From Serpens sp035497915 (lineage in GTDB: Bacteria > Pseudomonadota > Gammaproteobacteria > Pseudomonadales > Pseudomonadaceae), in NCBI RefSeq assembly GCF_035497915.1, contig NZ_DATJCS010000012.1:62001-126000 (forward strand): a stretch of DNA of 64,000 nt. Reading direction: 5' to 3'. Position numbers and translations under genes: made by a program. Shown piece after piece: positions 1 to 7,963 of this stretch; the first letter of the stretch is position 1, and every line of letters begins with the position of its first letter. The notes beneath the pieces were generated by a model. The model ran no database searches, was not told where the DNA came from, and worked only from the letters and a program-made list of their open reading frames with translations.

Positions 1-19
1 GAGGGGCCGTGTTCAGGGG

Positions 20-2362
20 TCAGAAGCGATAGTTTGCCGACAGCCAGTAGCTGCGGCCTGCTTCGGCGACGTTGTAGTCGTTGCTGCAGGTCCAGGAGCC
101 CGAACCGTCGGGTTCACACGAGCGGGTGCTGAGGTCCTTGTCGAACACGTTGTTCACACGGGCATTGAACGACAGGCTCTCGTCGAACTTGTAGCTGGCG
201 CCCAGGTGATTGAGGACGTAGGACTTGTAGTACAACTCGACGGTCTCCGGTTGCGGGCCGGTGGTCGTTGCGGTACCGCGGAAGCGCTCATCACGCGCTT
301 CGGTGATGAAGCTCAGGTTCAGCTTCGAGGTGGCATCCCAGCTCAGCGTGGCGTTGGCCATGTGCTCGGGGGTGTTCACCAGCGGCAAGCCCTTGTTGTT
401 GCCGCTCTTCTGCTCGCTGTCGGTGTAGGTGTAGTTACCGCTCAGGGCCAGGCTGTTGATGATCTGCCAACGGCCCGCCAGCTCGATACCCTGGGTGGTC
501 GCCTTGTCCACGTTGGTCTTCTGCGAGAAGGTGGTGTAGCCAAGTTCCGCCCAGCCCGGCCCGATGTCCACGCAACCGCTGTTCAGGTACTTGACCCCGC
601 TGGTGTTGTAGCAGTTCGGCACGGCATCGGCAGTGGCGATCTTGTCCTTGAACTCGTTGAGGAACAGTGTGGCGTTGAAGCTGAAGTTGTCGAGATTGTC
701 GAAGTAGGTGGCCACTTCGTAGTTCAGGCTGGTTTCCGGTTGAAGGTCGGGGGTGCCGACCATGGGGGAAACGCCCTGGCCACCGAAGCCGGTGATGCCG
801 TCGAACAGGTCGTTGGGCTTCGGCGTTTTATAGCCGGTGCTGACGCCGCCCTTCAGCGTCCAGTTCTCGGTGGTGCGCCAGGTGACGTAGCCGCGCGGGC
901 TGACTTGGCTGCCGAAGATGTTGTGCTCGTCGACGCGTGCGCCGAACGTCAGGGTCACGTCATCCAACACGTCCCAGCTGTCTTCGGCGAACAGGGCCCA
1001 CTGTTCGTGATCCTGGGTCTTGCCGTTCTGGTAGCCCGCGCCATCCATGCCGAACACCCCATCTTCCATTTCCGCCAGGAAGTACTGGGCGCCTACGGTG
1101 TAGTGATGGTTGCCAATGCTGTTGGTCAGCTTGGTGTCGAAGATGGTGTTGTCGATTTCGAGGGTGCGCAATTCACGGGGCAGGAATGCCGCTTCGAGCT
1201 GGGCTTTCAAGGCAGGCGTCAGTGTCGGTTTGCCGCCGGCCGTGGTGATGCCTTGATCGGCCTTTGCCTGATTCCAGATGGCTTGCAGATCCGCGCGCTC
1301 CGCCACGGTCAGCGGCAGGGAGCGGCCCAGGTTTTCACTGTTGCTACGGGTCAGGCTGGTGTCGGTGGTGCCGAAGCTCCAGCGGCCGGTGTGCGCCAGG
1401 ACGAACTGCTCACGCTGGACCCGCTGCCTTTCCGTGTAGCCGACCCGCGGCTGGATAACGCCTTGGTTGCTCGCACGCCACAGGCTCTGCGCCGAGTCCA
1501 GCGTGCCGACCTGGCCGCCGGTGTTGTCGTAGCGCTGCTTGGCTACGTCGTACTCGAGCTGGAAGTCGTGGTCCTGATGGGGAGTGAAGTTGAGGGTCAG
1601 ACCCGCATTCCAGTTCTTGGCTGTCACGGACTTGCGATCACCGAAACCGCCTTCGTCGATGAAGTCGCTGCCGTCACTGTTCTTGAGGCCGCTGACCACG
1701 TAGCCCGGATCGCTTTGACCGCGTTCGAAGAAACTGCCGCGCACGCCCAGGCCGAGCAGGCCGTCCACCAGCGGGCCGCTGGCGAAGAACTCGGTCTTGT
1801 GGTTGTCGCCGTACTGCGAGTCTTCCTGGAATGTGTGGCCGTGACTGATGGAGCCCCCCCATTCCTTCCTGACCTTCTTGGTGATGATGTTGATCACGCC
1901 ACCCATGGCGTCTGCGCCGTAGAGGGTGGACATCGGGCCGCGTACCACTTCGATGCGTTCGATGGCGTCAAGGGATGGCATGTACATGAACTGGCTATTG
2001 CCGAAGTTGTTCGGCCCGATATCGCCGATGTCGCTCTGCCGGCGACCGTCGATCAGCACCAGGGTGTACTCCTTGGGCAGGCCGCGCATGGTGATGCTGA
2101 TGTTGCCGTTCTTGTCTTGGTCGGCGCCAACGTCGATACCTTCGATGTCGCGCAGGGCGTCCGCAAGGCCCGCGAAAGGCTTTTTCTGCAATTGCTCTTG
2201 GGAGACCACCGTTACGCTGGCCGGCGCATCGGCAATCTTCTGCTCATAACCGGCAGCACTCACAACGGTGTCGCCAAGAACCAGCGCGTCCTGGGCTACG
2301 GCGGCAACGCTGGCGCCCAGCAGGGCGGTGGCCAGCGCGGTACGGGCAAAGGGCAGGGGCAT
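20..2362 (-). CDS. CirA-like TonB-dependent outer-membrane receptor
   Basis: This is a 780-residue outer-membrane siderophore receptor that would import a ferric chelate using TonB energy. The protein starts with a signal peptide ending near AVAQ, then a TonB-box-like stretch and a plug domain containing VVRGPMSTLYGADAMGGVIN, and ends in a beta-barrel whose last residue is Phe (SANYRF), as expected for barrel insertion. The plug wording closely matches the E. coli catecholate/colicin I receptor CirA. I chose the Met at 2362 over the one at 2377 because GGAGAG lies seven bases before it. A Fur-box-like sequence upstream suggests iron repression. The actual ligand cannot be told from sequence. 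Confidence 0.9.
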   Translation of the reverse strand: MPLPFARTALATALLGASVAAVAQDALVLGDTVVSAAGYEQKIADAPASVTVVSQEQLQKKPFAGLADALRDIEGIDVGADQDKNGNISITMRGLPKEYTLVLIDGRRQSDIGDIGPNNFGNSQFMYMPSLDAIERIEVVRGPMSTLYGADAMGGVINIITKKVRKEWGGSISHGHTFQEDSQYGDNHKTEFFASGPLVDGLLGLGVRGSFFERGQSDPGYVVSGLKNSDGSDFIDEGGFGDRKSVTAKNWNAGLTLNFTPHQDHDFQLEYDVAKQRYDNTGGQVGTLDSAQSLWRASNQGVIQPRVGYTERQRVQREQFVLAHTGRWSFGTTDTSLTRSNSENLGRSLPLTVAERADLQAIWNQAKADQGITTAGGKPTLTPALKAQLEAAFLPRELRTLEIDNTIFDTKLTNSIGNHHYTVGAQYFLAEMEDGVFGMDGAGYQNGKTQDHEQWALFAEDSWDVLDDVTLTFGARVDEHNIFGSQVSPRGYVTWRTTENWTLKGGVSTGYKTPKPNDLFDGITGFGGQGVSPMVGTPDLQPETSLNYEVATYFDNLDNFSFNATLFLNEFKDKIATADAVPNCYNTSGVKYLNSGCVDIGPGWAELGYTTFSQKTNVDKATTQGIELAGRWQIINSLALSGNYTYTDSEQKSGNNKGLPLVNTPEHMANATLSWDATSKLNLSFITEARDERFRGTATTTGPQPETVELYYKSYVLNHLGASYKFDESLSFNARVNNVFDKDLSTRSCEPDGSGSWTCSNDYNVAEAGRSYWLSANYRF

Positions 2363-2420
2363 CGCGAAACTCTCCATGGTGTTGTGCGGGAATGGGTCGT
2401 TCGACCTTCTGGAGCGGCAT

Positions 2421-2461
2421 GATAATGATTCGCGATTGTGTTGAGAAGTATTTTCAATTGC
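2421..2461 (-). promoter_or_regulatory. Putative Fur-binding region of the TonB receptor gene
   Basis: GATAATGATTCGCGATTGT (2421-2439) matches the first half of the Fur consensus GATAATGATAATCATTATC perfectly and the second half only partly. An AT-rich degenerate copy follows to 2461. It sits about 60 bases before the receptor start, where a Fur site would cover the promoter. The call rests on the motif and on the siderophore-receptor context. Confidence 0.55.
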
Positions 2462-2596
2462 GTTCAGTGCAATTTGCGCTCAAGGCGCGGTTGGCGCTGG
2501 GCGAGGCGGGCTAGAGCGGATGAAAGACCGGGGCGGGCGCTTGGCGCGCGAGGGGTGATGCCTGGGCGAATGCGGTGGCGTACAGCCACCTGCGTC

Positions 2597-2699
2597 GGCC
2601 GGGATAAGCCCGGCCGGGTAGGTCCAGCCGCGGTTCCGCAGGATGGGGGCGGCTCCGGGCGTGGCGGTTTCGAGATCGTCGGCCGGGATCAGCCCGGCC
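2597..2699. repeat. Extragenic palindromic repeat pair (GGCCGGGAT type)
   Basis: Two copies of a 19-base palindrome, GGCCGGGATAAGCCCGGCC and GGCCGGGATCAGCCCGGCC, lie 65 bases apart just after the SIMPL-domain gene. Each can fold into an 8-bp hairpin. Related copies occur at 43761-43779 and 63151-63200. They resemble the REP-like sequences scattered between Pseudomonas genes. Confidence 0.7.
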
Positions 2700-2706
2700 T
2701 CGAGGC

Positions 2707-3408
2707 TCAGGGCATGAGCACTTCGATCGTGCCGTCGGCCTGGATGCTGATGCGCGTGGTGCCGGCTTCGACCTGCGGCGCCACGGCATCGCTGGCGGCC
2801 TCCATCATCATCTTGGCCGGGGCGCGGTACACCGGTTGCGGGAAGCCGCTGCTGTGCAGGTTGAGGTTGACCAGTCGGTAGCCGGTGCCGCCGAGCGCCT
2901 CGCTGGTCAGCTTGGCGCGCGCCCCGAAGGACTGCACGGCCTGGCGCAGCAGCTCATCCTCGTGGCGCTTGCGCAGTGCGTCGGAGACGCTGAAGCTCAT
3001 GCCGCCCATGTTCAGGGTCTGCAGCAGTTCGCCGGTCAGCTGGGAAAGCGCGGGGAAATCGGCGCTTTCCAGGCGCAGTTCGGCGCGCTCGCGCCAGGCG
3101 CGGATCTTCTGTCCCTTTTCCTCGTAGACGGGGTAGCTGCCGCGACTGCCCTGGCTGACAGTCACGCCCTGGCTCTGGCGGGCCTTGCCGAGTGCGCTGT
3201 TGAGGGTTTCGGTGACCTTTTTGGCCAGCCGGGCCGGGTCACTGTCCTGTGCCTCGGTGTAGAGTGTCACCTGCATGCGATCGTGGCCGACTTCCTGGCT
3301 GACTTCGCTGCGCAGGGAAACCTGGTTGTAGCGGGGCTCCTCCGCCAGCGCGGGCAGGCTGGCACAGGTAAACAGGGCAAGCAGCGACAGGCGGGACAAG
3401 CTGGACAT
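2707..3408 (-). CDS. SIMPL (DUF541) domain periplasmic protein
   Basis: The 233-residue product begins with a clear signal peptide (LLALFTCASLPALAEE) and continues as one SIMPL/DUF541 domain, seen in the opening NQVSLRSEVSQEVGHDRMQV and the later repeated strands. Such proteins are secreted or periplasmic and their function is mostly unknown. The start at 3408 is backed by GGAG five bases upstream. It is divergent from roxS, with 169 bases between them, the same pairing seen beside roxSR in P. aeruginosa, so a role in envelope stress or redox stress is possible but unproven. Confidence 0.8.
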   Translation of the reverse strand: MSSLSRLSLLALFTCASLPALAEEPRYNQVSLRSEVSQEVGHDRMQVTLYTEAQDSDPARLAKKVTETLNSALGKARQSQGVTVSQGSRGSYPVYEEKGQKIRAWRERAELRLESADFPALSQLTGELLQTLNMGGMSFSVSDALRKRHEDELLRQAVQSFGARAKLTSEALGGTGYRLVNLNLHSSGFPQPVYRAPAKMMMEAASDAVAPQVEAGTTRISIQADGTIEVLMP

Positions 3409-3577
3409 GATGACTCCTCAGGATGCGGCGCCGAAGGGCGCCGGGGCAGAGACGGTGCGCGGGACTTTCGCCCGAACGGTCGACACGCGCAAGGGTGGCA
3501 CGGGCGCGCTTGCGGCGCTATGCCGCAGGGGGGCGAAAGAGTCGCTGGTTATACTCGGGCGACTGCCCGGAGCCACT

Positions 3578-4834
3578 ATGCGAGCCCCTCTCTTCCTACT
3601 TTCCGCCAATCGCCAGAACCTTGGCCGGCTGGTGCTCATCCGTGTCCTGGTGCTGAGTGCCCAGGCGGCGTCCGTGGGTGTCGCCTGGCTGTCCGGCGTG
3701 GTGGTGCTGCCCTGGGTCGCCCTGGCGATCATTCTCGGCGTTTCTACGCTGCTGTGCCTGTTCACGGCCCTGCGGCTGCGCCAGCAATGGCCGGTCACCG
3801 AGCAGGAATACGCCGTACAGCTGGCCTGCGACCTGATCATCCACAGCGTGCTGCTGTATTTCTCGGGGGGCTCCAGCAACCCCTTCGTGTCCTATTACCT
3901 GGTGCCGCTGACCATCGCCGCGGCGACCCTCCCCTGGCTGTACACGCTGGTGCTGGCCGCGCTGGCGCTGGCCAGCTACAGCCTGCTGCTGTTCGCGCAT
4001 CATCCGCTGACGCTGCTGGTTACCCTGCCCGCGGAAATCATGGTCTACGGGATGTGGTTGAGTTTCGCGCTCGCCGCCTTGCTGATCACGGTGTTCGTGG
4101 CGCGCATGGCCGAGGCGCTGCGCTTCCAGGAGCAGTTGCAGGCCCAGCGCCGCGAGGCGGACATGCGCGATCAGCAACTGCTGGCGGTGGCCACCCAGGC
4201 CGCCGGCGCGGCCCATGAGCTGGGCACGCCGCTGGCCACCATGAGCGTGCTGCTCAAGGACCTGATTCAGGATTGCCAGGGGACGCCGGGCCTGCAGGAC
4301 GACCTCAGGGTCCTGCAGGATCAGGTGATGCTCTGCAAGGGCACGCTGCAGAGCCTGGTGCGCGCCGCCGAGGCGCAGCGGCGGCAGGAGATTGTCGAAC
4401 AGACCGTGCGCGAGTGGCTGGAGGCCGCACTGGAGCGCTGGCACCTGATGCGCCCCGAGGCGACCTATCGCTATGAGTGCGTCGGCAAGGGCGCGCCGCC
4501 GACCCTGATGCCGCCGGCCGAACTGACCCAGGCACTGCTCAATCTGCTGAACAATGCAGCCGATGCCTCGCCGGACAACCTGGCCATCCGTCTGGGCTGG
4601 GACCACCAATGGATCAAGGTAACCATCCGCGATCATGGCGCCGGTGTGCCGCTGGCGATCGCCGAGCAGCTTGGCAAGCCGTTCTTCACCACCAAGGGCA
4701 AGGGTTTCGGCCTGGGGCTGTTCCTCAGCCAGGCCAGCGTGACGCGTGCCGGCGGAACCGTAAAACTGTATAACCACGAAGAGGGTGGTACGCTCACCGA
4801 GCTGCGTTTGCCGCGCCTCTACGGTTTGCATTGA
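3578..4834 (+). CDS. roxS: RoxS/RegB-family redox sensor histidine kinase
   Basis: This 418-residue membrane histidine kinase would sense the redox state of the respiratory quinone pool and phosphorylate RoxR. About six membrane segments fill residues 15-185. The quinone-binding motif GGSSNPF is at 97-103, the H-box AHELGTPLATM carries the phospho-accepting His213, a conserved Cys253 (QVMLCKG) matches the redox-active Cys of RegB, and the ATP-binding N and G boxes follow (LLNLLNNAADAS; GKGFGLGLFLS). An open frame extends upstream to 3407 but is not protein-like, so I use the ATG at 3578. The family is known to control terminal oxidases. Confidence 0.88.
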   Translation: MRAPLFLLSANRQNLGRLVLIRVLVLSAQAASVGVAWLSGVVVLPWVALAIILGVSTLLCLFTALRLRQQWPVTEQEYAVQLACDLIIHSVLLYFSGGSSNPFVSYYLVPLTIAAATLPWLYTLVLAALALASYSLLLFAHHPLTLLVTLPAEIMVYGMWLSFALAALLITVFVARMAEALRFQEQLQAQRREADMRDQQLLAVATQAAGAAHELGTPLATMSVLLKDLIQDCQGTPGLQDDLRVLQDQVMLCKGTLQSLVRAAEAQRRQEIVEQTVREWLEAALERWHLMRPEATYRYECVGKGAPPTLMPPAELTQALLNLLNNAADASPDNLAIRLGWDHQWIKVTIRDHGAGVPLAIAEQLGKPFFTTKGKGFGLGLFLSQASVTRAGGTVKLYNHEEGGTLTELRLPRLYGLH

Positions 4835-4862
4835 TCGACCATGCCGCAGCCAAGGAGCATGC

Positions 4863-5423
4863 ATGTCTGAAGAAGTCCTGTTCGAGGGAGATGAGCAGCC
4901 TCATCTGTTGCTGGTGGATGACGACGCCACCTTCACTCGCGTGATGGCGCGCTCCATGGAGCGTCGCGGGCTGCGTGTCAGCGTGGCCTCCAGTGCCGAG
5001 GAAGGGCTGGTCATCGCGACGCGGGACAGTCCCGACTACGCGGTTCTGGACCTGAAGATGGAAGGCGACTCTGGGCTTGCCCTGCTGCCCAAGCTGCTGG
5101 AGCTGGACAGCGAGATGCGCGTGCTGATCCTCACCGGCTACTCGAGCATCGCCACCGCCGTGGAAGCCATCAAGCGCGGTGCCTGCAATTACCTGTGCAA
5201 GCCGGCGGATGCCGACGATGTGCTGGCCGCGCTGATGTCCGAGCACGTGGAGCTGAGTTCGCTGGTGCCGGAAAACCCCATGTCGGTGGATCGCCTGCAG
5301 TGGGAGCACATCCAGCGGGTGCTGGCCGAGCACCAGGGCAACATTTCCGCCACTGCGCGCGCACTGGGCATGCACCGTCGCACCCTGCAGCGCAAGTTGC
5401 AGAAGCGCCCGGTCCGCCGCTGA
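4863..5423 (+). CDS. roxR: RoxR/RegA-family response regulator
   Basis: The 186-residue partner of RoxS has a receiver domain (LLLVDDDATF at the N-terminus, phospho-accepting Asp63 in AVLDLKMEGD, the usual Lys in LCKPADADD) and a short Fis-type helix-turn-helix at the end (NISATARALGMHRRTLQRKL), the typical RegA/ActR/PrrA arrangement. AAGGAG lies just before the ATG. It follows roxS by 28 bases and is presumably cotranscribed. Phosphorylated RoxR would act as a DNA-binding regulator of respiratory genes. Confidence 0.9.
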   Translation: MSEEVLFEGDEQPHLLLVDDDATFTRVMARSMERRGLRVSVASSAEEGLVIATRDSPDYAVLDLKMEGDSGLALLPKLLELDSEMRVLILTGYSSIATAVEAIKRGACNYLCKPADADDVLAALMSEHVELSSLVPENPMSVDRLQWEHIQRVLAEHQGNISATARALGMHRRTLQRKLQKRPVRR

Positions 5424-5432
5424 TCTTTCTCT

Positions 5433-5460
5433 GCGCCCCGCTTCGCGAGCGGCGGGGCGC
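5433..5460 (+). terminator. GC-rich hairpin after roxR
   Basis: GCGCCCCGC (5433-5441) pairs with GCGGGGCGC (5452-5460) around a ten-base loop, ten bases after the roxR stop. There is no T tract behind it, so it may be a weak or Rho-assisted terminator, or only an RNA-stabilising hairpin. Confidence 0.45.
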
Positions 5461-5504
5461 GCGTTACCATGCACGCCTTCTTGCCGTAGTTCCGGGTAGT
5501 TGTC

Positions 5505-6446
5505 GTGCTCGCTCTCATTCAGCAAACGTTGGCGGTGACCGCTCCGGTCTTCGCCATGCTGTTCCTCGGTGTCCTGCTCAAGCGCCTCGGCTGGATCGAC
5601 ACCGCCTTCGTCAACACCGCCTCCAGCCTGGTCTTCAAGGGCACCCTGCCGGCGCTGCTGTTCCTCGCCATCCTGCGCGCCGACCTTGGCGCCGCGCTGC
5701 AGCCGGGATTGCTGATCTATTTCGCCCTGGCCACGGTCGCCGGCTTCCTGCTGGCCTGGGGCTGGGCGATCTGGCGCTGCCCGCACGCGGATCGCGGGGT
5801 CTATGTGCAGGGCGCGTTTCGCGGCAACAACGGCATCGTCGGTCTGGCGCTGGCCAGCAGCCTGTACGGTGACTTCGGGCTGTCGCTGGGCGGTGTGCTC
5901 GCCGGCCTGGTGATCCTCTGCTACAACGCGCTCTCGGCGCTGGTGCTGGCGCTCTACAGCCCGAGCAGCAAGACCGATCCGTGGAGCATTGCCAAGAGCA
6001 TTCTCGGCAACCCGCTGGTGCTGGCGGTGCTGGCGGCGATCCCCTTCGCCTACTGGCGGATTCCGCTGCCGGGTTGGCTGCTGACTTCGGCGGGCTACTT
6101 CGCCCAGATGAGTCTGCCGCTGGCGCTGATCTGCATCGGCGCCACGCTGTCGCTGGCCTCGCTGCGCGAAAGCGGCGGCACCGCGCTGAGCGCCAGTCTG
6201 ATGAAGATGATCTGGCTGCCGGCGCTTTCCACGCTGGGTGCCTGGTGGCTGGGCTTTCGGGGTGCGGAGCTGGGCATCCTGTTTCTCTACTTCGCCAGCC
6301 CGACGGCGGCGGCCAGCTTCGTGATGGCCAAGGCGGTGGGTTCCAACTATCAACTGGCGGCGGCGATCATCGTGATGACCACCCTGATGGCGGTGCTGAG
6401 CACCAACCTCGGGTTGTTCGCGCTGCAGTGGGGCGGTTGGATCTGA
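5505..6446 (+). CDS. AEC-family (auxin efflux carrier) transporter
   Basis: The 313-residue protein is hydrophobic throughout with about ten membrane segments in two halves, typical of the AEC/bile-acid-sodium superfamily. The conserved N-terminal pattern APVFAMLFLGVLLKRLGWID and the mid-protein FRGNNGIVGLALASSLYG are characteristic. These carriers export or exchange organic acids or related small anions, but the substrate cannot be predicted here. The start is a GTG at 5505 and no strong ribosome-binding site is visible. It lies downstream of roxR on the same strand, separated by a hairpin. Confidence 0.8.
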   Translation: MLALIQQTLAVTAPVFAMLFLGVLLKRLGWIDTAFVNTASSLVFKGTLPALLFLAILRADLGAALQPGLLIYFALATVAGFLLAWGWAIWRCPHADRGVYVQGAFRGNNGIVGLALASSLYGDFGLSLGGVLAGLVILCYNALSALVLALYSPSSKTDPWSIAKSILGNPLVLAVLAAIPFAYWRIPLPGWLLTSAGYFAQMSLPLALICIGATLSLASLRESGGTALSASLMKMIWLPALSTLGAWWLGFRGAELGILFLYFASPTAAASFVMAKAVGSNYQLAAAIIVMTTLMAVLSTNLGLFALQWGGWI

Positions 6447-6460
6447 TTCGAAAGGTCCTG

Positions 6461-6485
6461 TAGGAGGGGCTTCAGCCGCGACGCT
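6461..6485. repeat. REP-type palindrome, single copy
   Basis: TGTAGGAGGGGCTTCAGCCG followed by CGACG is a variant of the Pseudomonas extragenic REP found at several other places in the window. It stands alone, not as an inverted pair, between two genes that face each other. Confidence 0.7.
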
Positions 6486-6565
6486 TGCTCGTGCGGTTGG
6501 GCAGGGTGGTCAACTCGCGCGGCGATTGCCCACCCCTGCGCCGTTGTACCCTGCGCAGCTTTGCC

Positions 6566-7069
6566 CTACTTCTTGTGCGCGTTCTTCGGCAGCTGCACCA
6601 CGTGGCTGTCCGAATAGATGTCGTGCCAGGTACGGGACTGCTTGTCCCACAGCATCCAGACGAAGCCCAGGCCGACGAACAGCCAGGAGCCGATGGCGAC
6701 GAGGAAGCGCAGCAGCGCCTGCCAGAGGTCGATGGCCGAGCCATCGGCGTTCTGTATGCGCAAGCCCCAGACCTGCATGCCGAGGGTCTGGCCGTTGTAC
6801 GTCCAGAACTTGGCGAAGAAGCCGAACAGGCTCAGCAGCAGCAGGCTGGCCAGCAGCGGGTCGTTGTCCAGGGCGCCGGCCTCGGCCAGCGCCTGCAGCT
6901 GGTCTGCGCCGTGGATCAGGCGCAGCAGGCCTTGCTGGTAGAGCAGGGTGACTACCATCACCAGGGCCACGCAGAGCAGGAAGTCATAGAAAAGCGCGGC
7001 CAGGCGACGGCCGAAGCCGGCTGTCGGGAAGTTGCCGCTGGGCTGGAGCATGCGTTTCGCGGTTGCCAT
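6566..7069 (-). CDS. RDD-family integral membrane protein
   Basis: The 167-residue product carries an RDD domain: the signature Arg in AGFGRRLAALFYDFLLCVAL, three to four membrane segments, and the conserved QTLGMQVWGLRIQNADG stretch. It ends with a basic tail (KNAHKK). RDD proteins are inner-membrane proteins and a few have been linked to sodium or compatible-solute transport. No specific role can be assigned here. It is transcribed toward the AEC transporter gene. Confidence 0.8.
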   Translation of the reverse strand: MATAKRMLQPSGNFPTAGFGRRLAALFYDFLLCVALVMVVTLLYQQGLLRLIHGADQLQALAEAGALDNDPLLASLLLLSLFGFFAKFWTYNGQTLGMQVWGLRIQNADGSAIDLWQALLRFLVAIGSWLFVGLGFVWMLWDKQSRTWHDIYSDSHVVQLPKNAHKK

Positions 7070-7164
7070 GGGAAGCTCGTCGGGAAAAATCGACCGCCAT
7101 TCTAGGGCTGTCGATAAACCATTGCGAGCGGCCTGGCTGTCTGGCGGGGCGTTGTTGCGGGCAC

Positions 7165-7194
7165 AAAAAAGCCCCCGATGTTTCCATCGGGGGC
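7165..7194 (-). terminator. Intrinsic terminator of the cold-shock gene
   Basis: On the minus strand the perfect 10-bp stem GCCCCCGATG / CATCGGGGGC with a four-base loop is followed by a run of six T, 20 bases after the stop codon of the cold-shock gene. Confidence 0.9.
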
Positions 7195-7213
7195 TTCGGG
7201 TGTTGCGTGCTGC

Positions 7214-7426
7214 TTAGCCCAGAACCTGGACCTTGTCAGCCTGCATGCCCTTCTGGCCCTGGACGGCTTCGAAGGTAACCTTCTGGCCTTCCTTCAGGCT
7301 GCGGAAACCGCTGCCTTCGATAGCACGGAAGTGCACGAACAGATCCGGACCGCTTTCGGGGGTGATGAAGCCGAAGCCCTTCTCATCGTTGAACCATTTG
7401 ACGGTGCCGGTTTGACGATTCGACAT
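7214..7426 (-). CDS. Cold-shock domain protein (CspA family)
   Basis: The 70-residue protein is a single cold-shock domain that binds single-stranded RNA or DNA and melts RNA structure. RNP1 (KGFGFI) and RNP2 (LFVHF) are intact, and the sequence opens with TGTVKWFNDEKGFGFITPE. It is close to the small Csp/CapB proteins of Pseudomonas, which have several paralogues, so I give no gene letter. AAGGA lies nine bases before the ATG. A strong terminator follows and a leader with a small hairpin precedes it. Confidence 0.93.
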   Translation of the reverse strand: MSNRQTGTVKWFNDEKGFGFITPESGPDLFVHFRAIEGSGFRSLKEGQKVTFEAVQGQKGMQADKVQVLG

Positions 7427-7772
7427 GTCTTTATTTCCTTGAAACTAGAGTGGATGGCAGTCCCTGTGACAACAGGGAGCTGGAACTGGTTGCAGGAGAT
7501 AAGAGAAGTCGAGCGGGATGAGCAAATCGTCAAGATCTACCGCACCAGGTCACGATTCAACAGCGACCCATGCAAACAGTCAGCGCACTCTACGGAAGTT
7601 TCGGGCAAATGCCAACCCCCCGCTCAGCACCTTTTGATGACGGCCGGAATGCTCCGGGGAAAAAGCTACAACTGGGCCGTCGAGGCGGTCGTATCAGGGT
7701 CGAGACTTGACGCGGAAGGACGGTCGGGCAAGCCCGGCCGGGGGATAGAAAAAGGACATTTTCTTATCGGAC
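7427..7772. other. Leader and promoter region of the cold-shock gene
   Basis: No protein gene is seen in these 346 bases between the cold-shock gene and tRNA-Leu. On the minus strand the part nearest the gene would be the long 5' leader typical of csp mRNAs. It contains a 7-bp hairpin (TCCCTGT at 7461-7467 with ACAGGGA at 7472-7478). I could not fix a convincing -35/-10 pair. A half copy of the CCCGGCCGGG repeat lies near 7735. Confidence 0.55.
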
Positions 7773-7858
7773 TGGTGCCTTGGGAGAGACTCGAACTCTC
7801 ACGTTGTCGCCAACGGCGGATTTTGAATCCGCTGCGTCTACCATTCCGCCACCAAGGC
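7773..7858 (-). tRNA. tRNA-Leu (anticodon CAA)
   Basis: The 86-base gene on the minus strand folds as a class II tRNA with a long variable arm. The acceptor arm is GCCTTGG with CCAAGGC, the anticodon stem GCGGA/TCCGC encloses the loop TTCAAAA, giving anticodon CAA for UUG codons, and the T arm holds GTTCGAGTC. CCA is encoded. Confidence 0.95.
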
Positions 7859-7869
7859 AATGGGCGCGC

Positions 7870-7898
7870 AGTATAGGGAGGCCAAGCCAGGCGGTCAA
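7870..7898 (-). promoter_or_regulatory. Sigma-70 promoter of tRNA-Leu
   Basis: On the minus strand TTGACC and TATACT are separated by 17 bases, and the -10 box ends 11 bases before the tRNA. A GC-rich discriminator follows, typical of stringently controlled stable-RNA promoters. Confidence 0.75.
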
Positions 7899-7963
7899 TC
7901 GGCTCGCATGGCCAGTCCCAGGCATTTCCGTTAAGCTTTGCGCCCCTGCAAGACGGCCCCACC

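Larger units (their letters stand above)
2363..2706. other. Intergenic region with two extragenic palindromes
   Basis: No gene is seen in these 344 bases. The part nearest the TonB receptor holds its leader and the Fur-like site. The part nearest the next gene holds two copies of an imperfect palindrome, GGCCGGGATAAGCCCGGCC at 2597-2615 and a variant at 2681-2699. The same palindrome recurs near 43761 and 63151, so it is a dispersed repeat rather than a local terminator. Confidence 0.7.

Noticed and set aside
206..2422. Long open frame (738 codons) on the plus strand opposite the TonB receptor gene
   Set aside because: It is an antisense shadow caused by high GC and strong codon bias; the product is repetitive Val/Gln/His/Gly-rich and resembles no family, whereas the minus-strand frame is a complete receptor.
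3407..3577. Long N-terminal extension of roxS
   Set aside because: The residues encoded before the ATG at 3578 are Gly/Arg/Ala-rich, lack family similarity and overlap the divergent promoter region.
7859..7963. preQ1 riboswitch before queA
   Set aside because: No H-type pseudoknot pattern with the conserved A-rich tail was seen; the gap holds the tRNA-Leu promoter and a short queA leader only.
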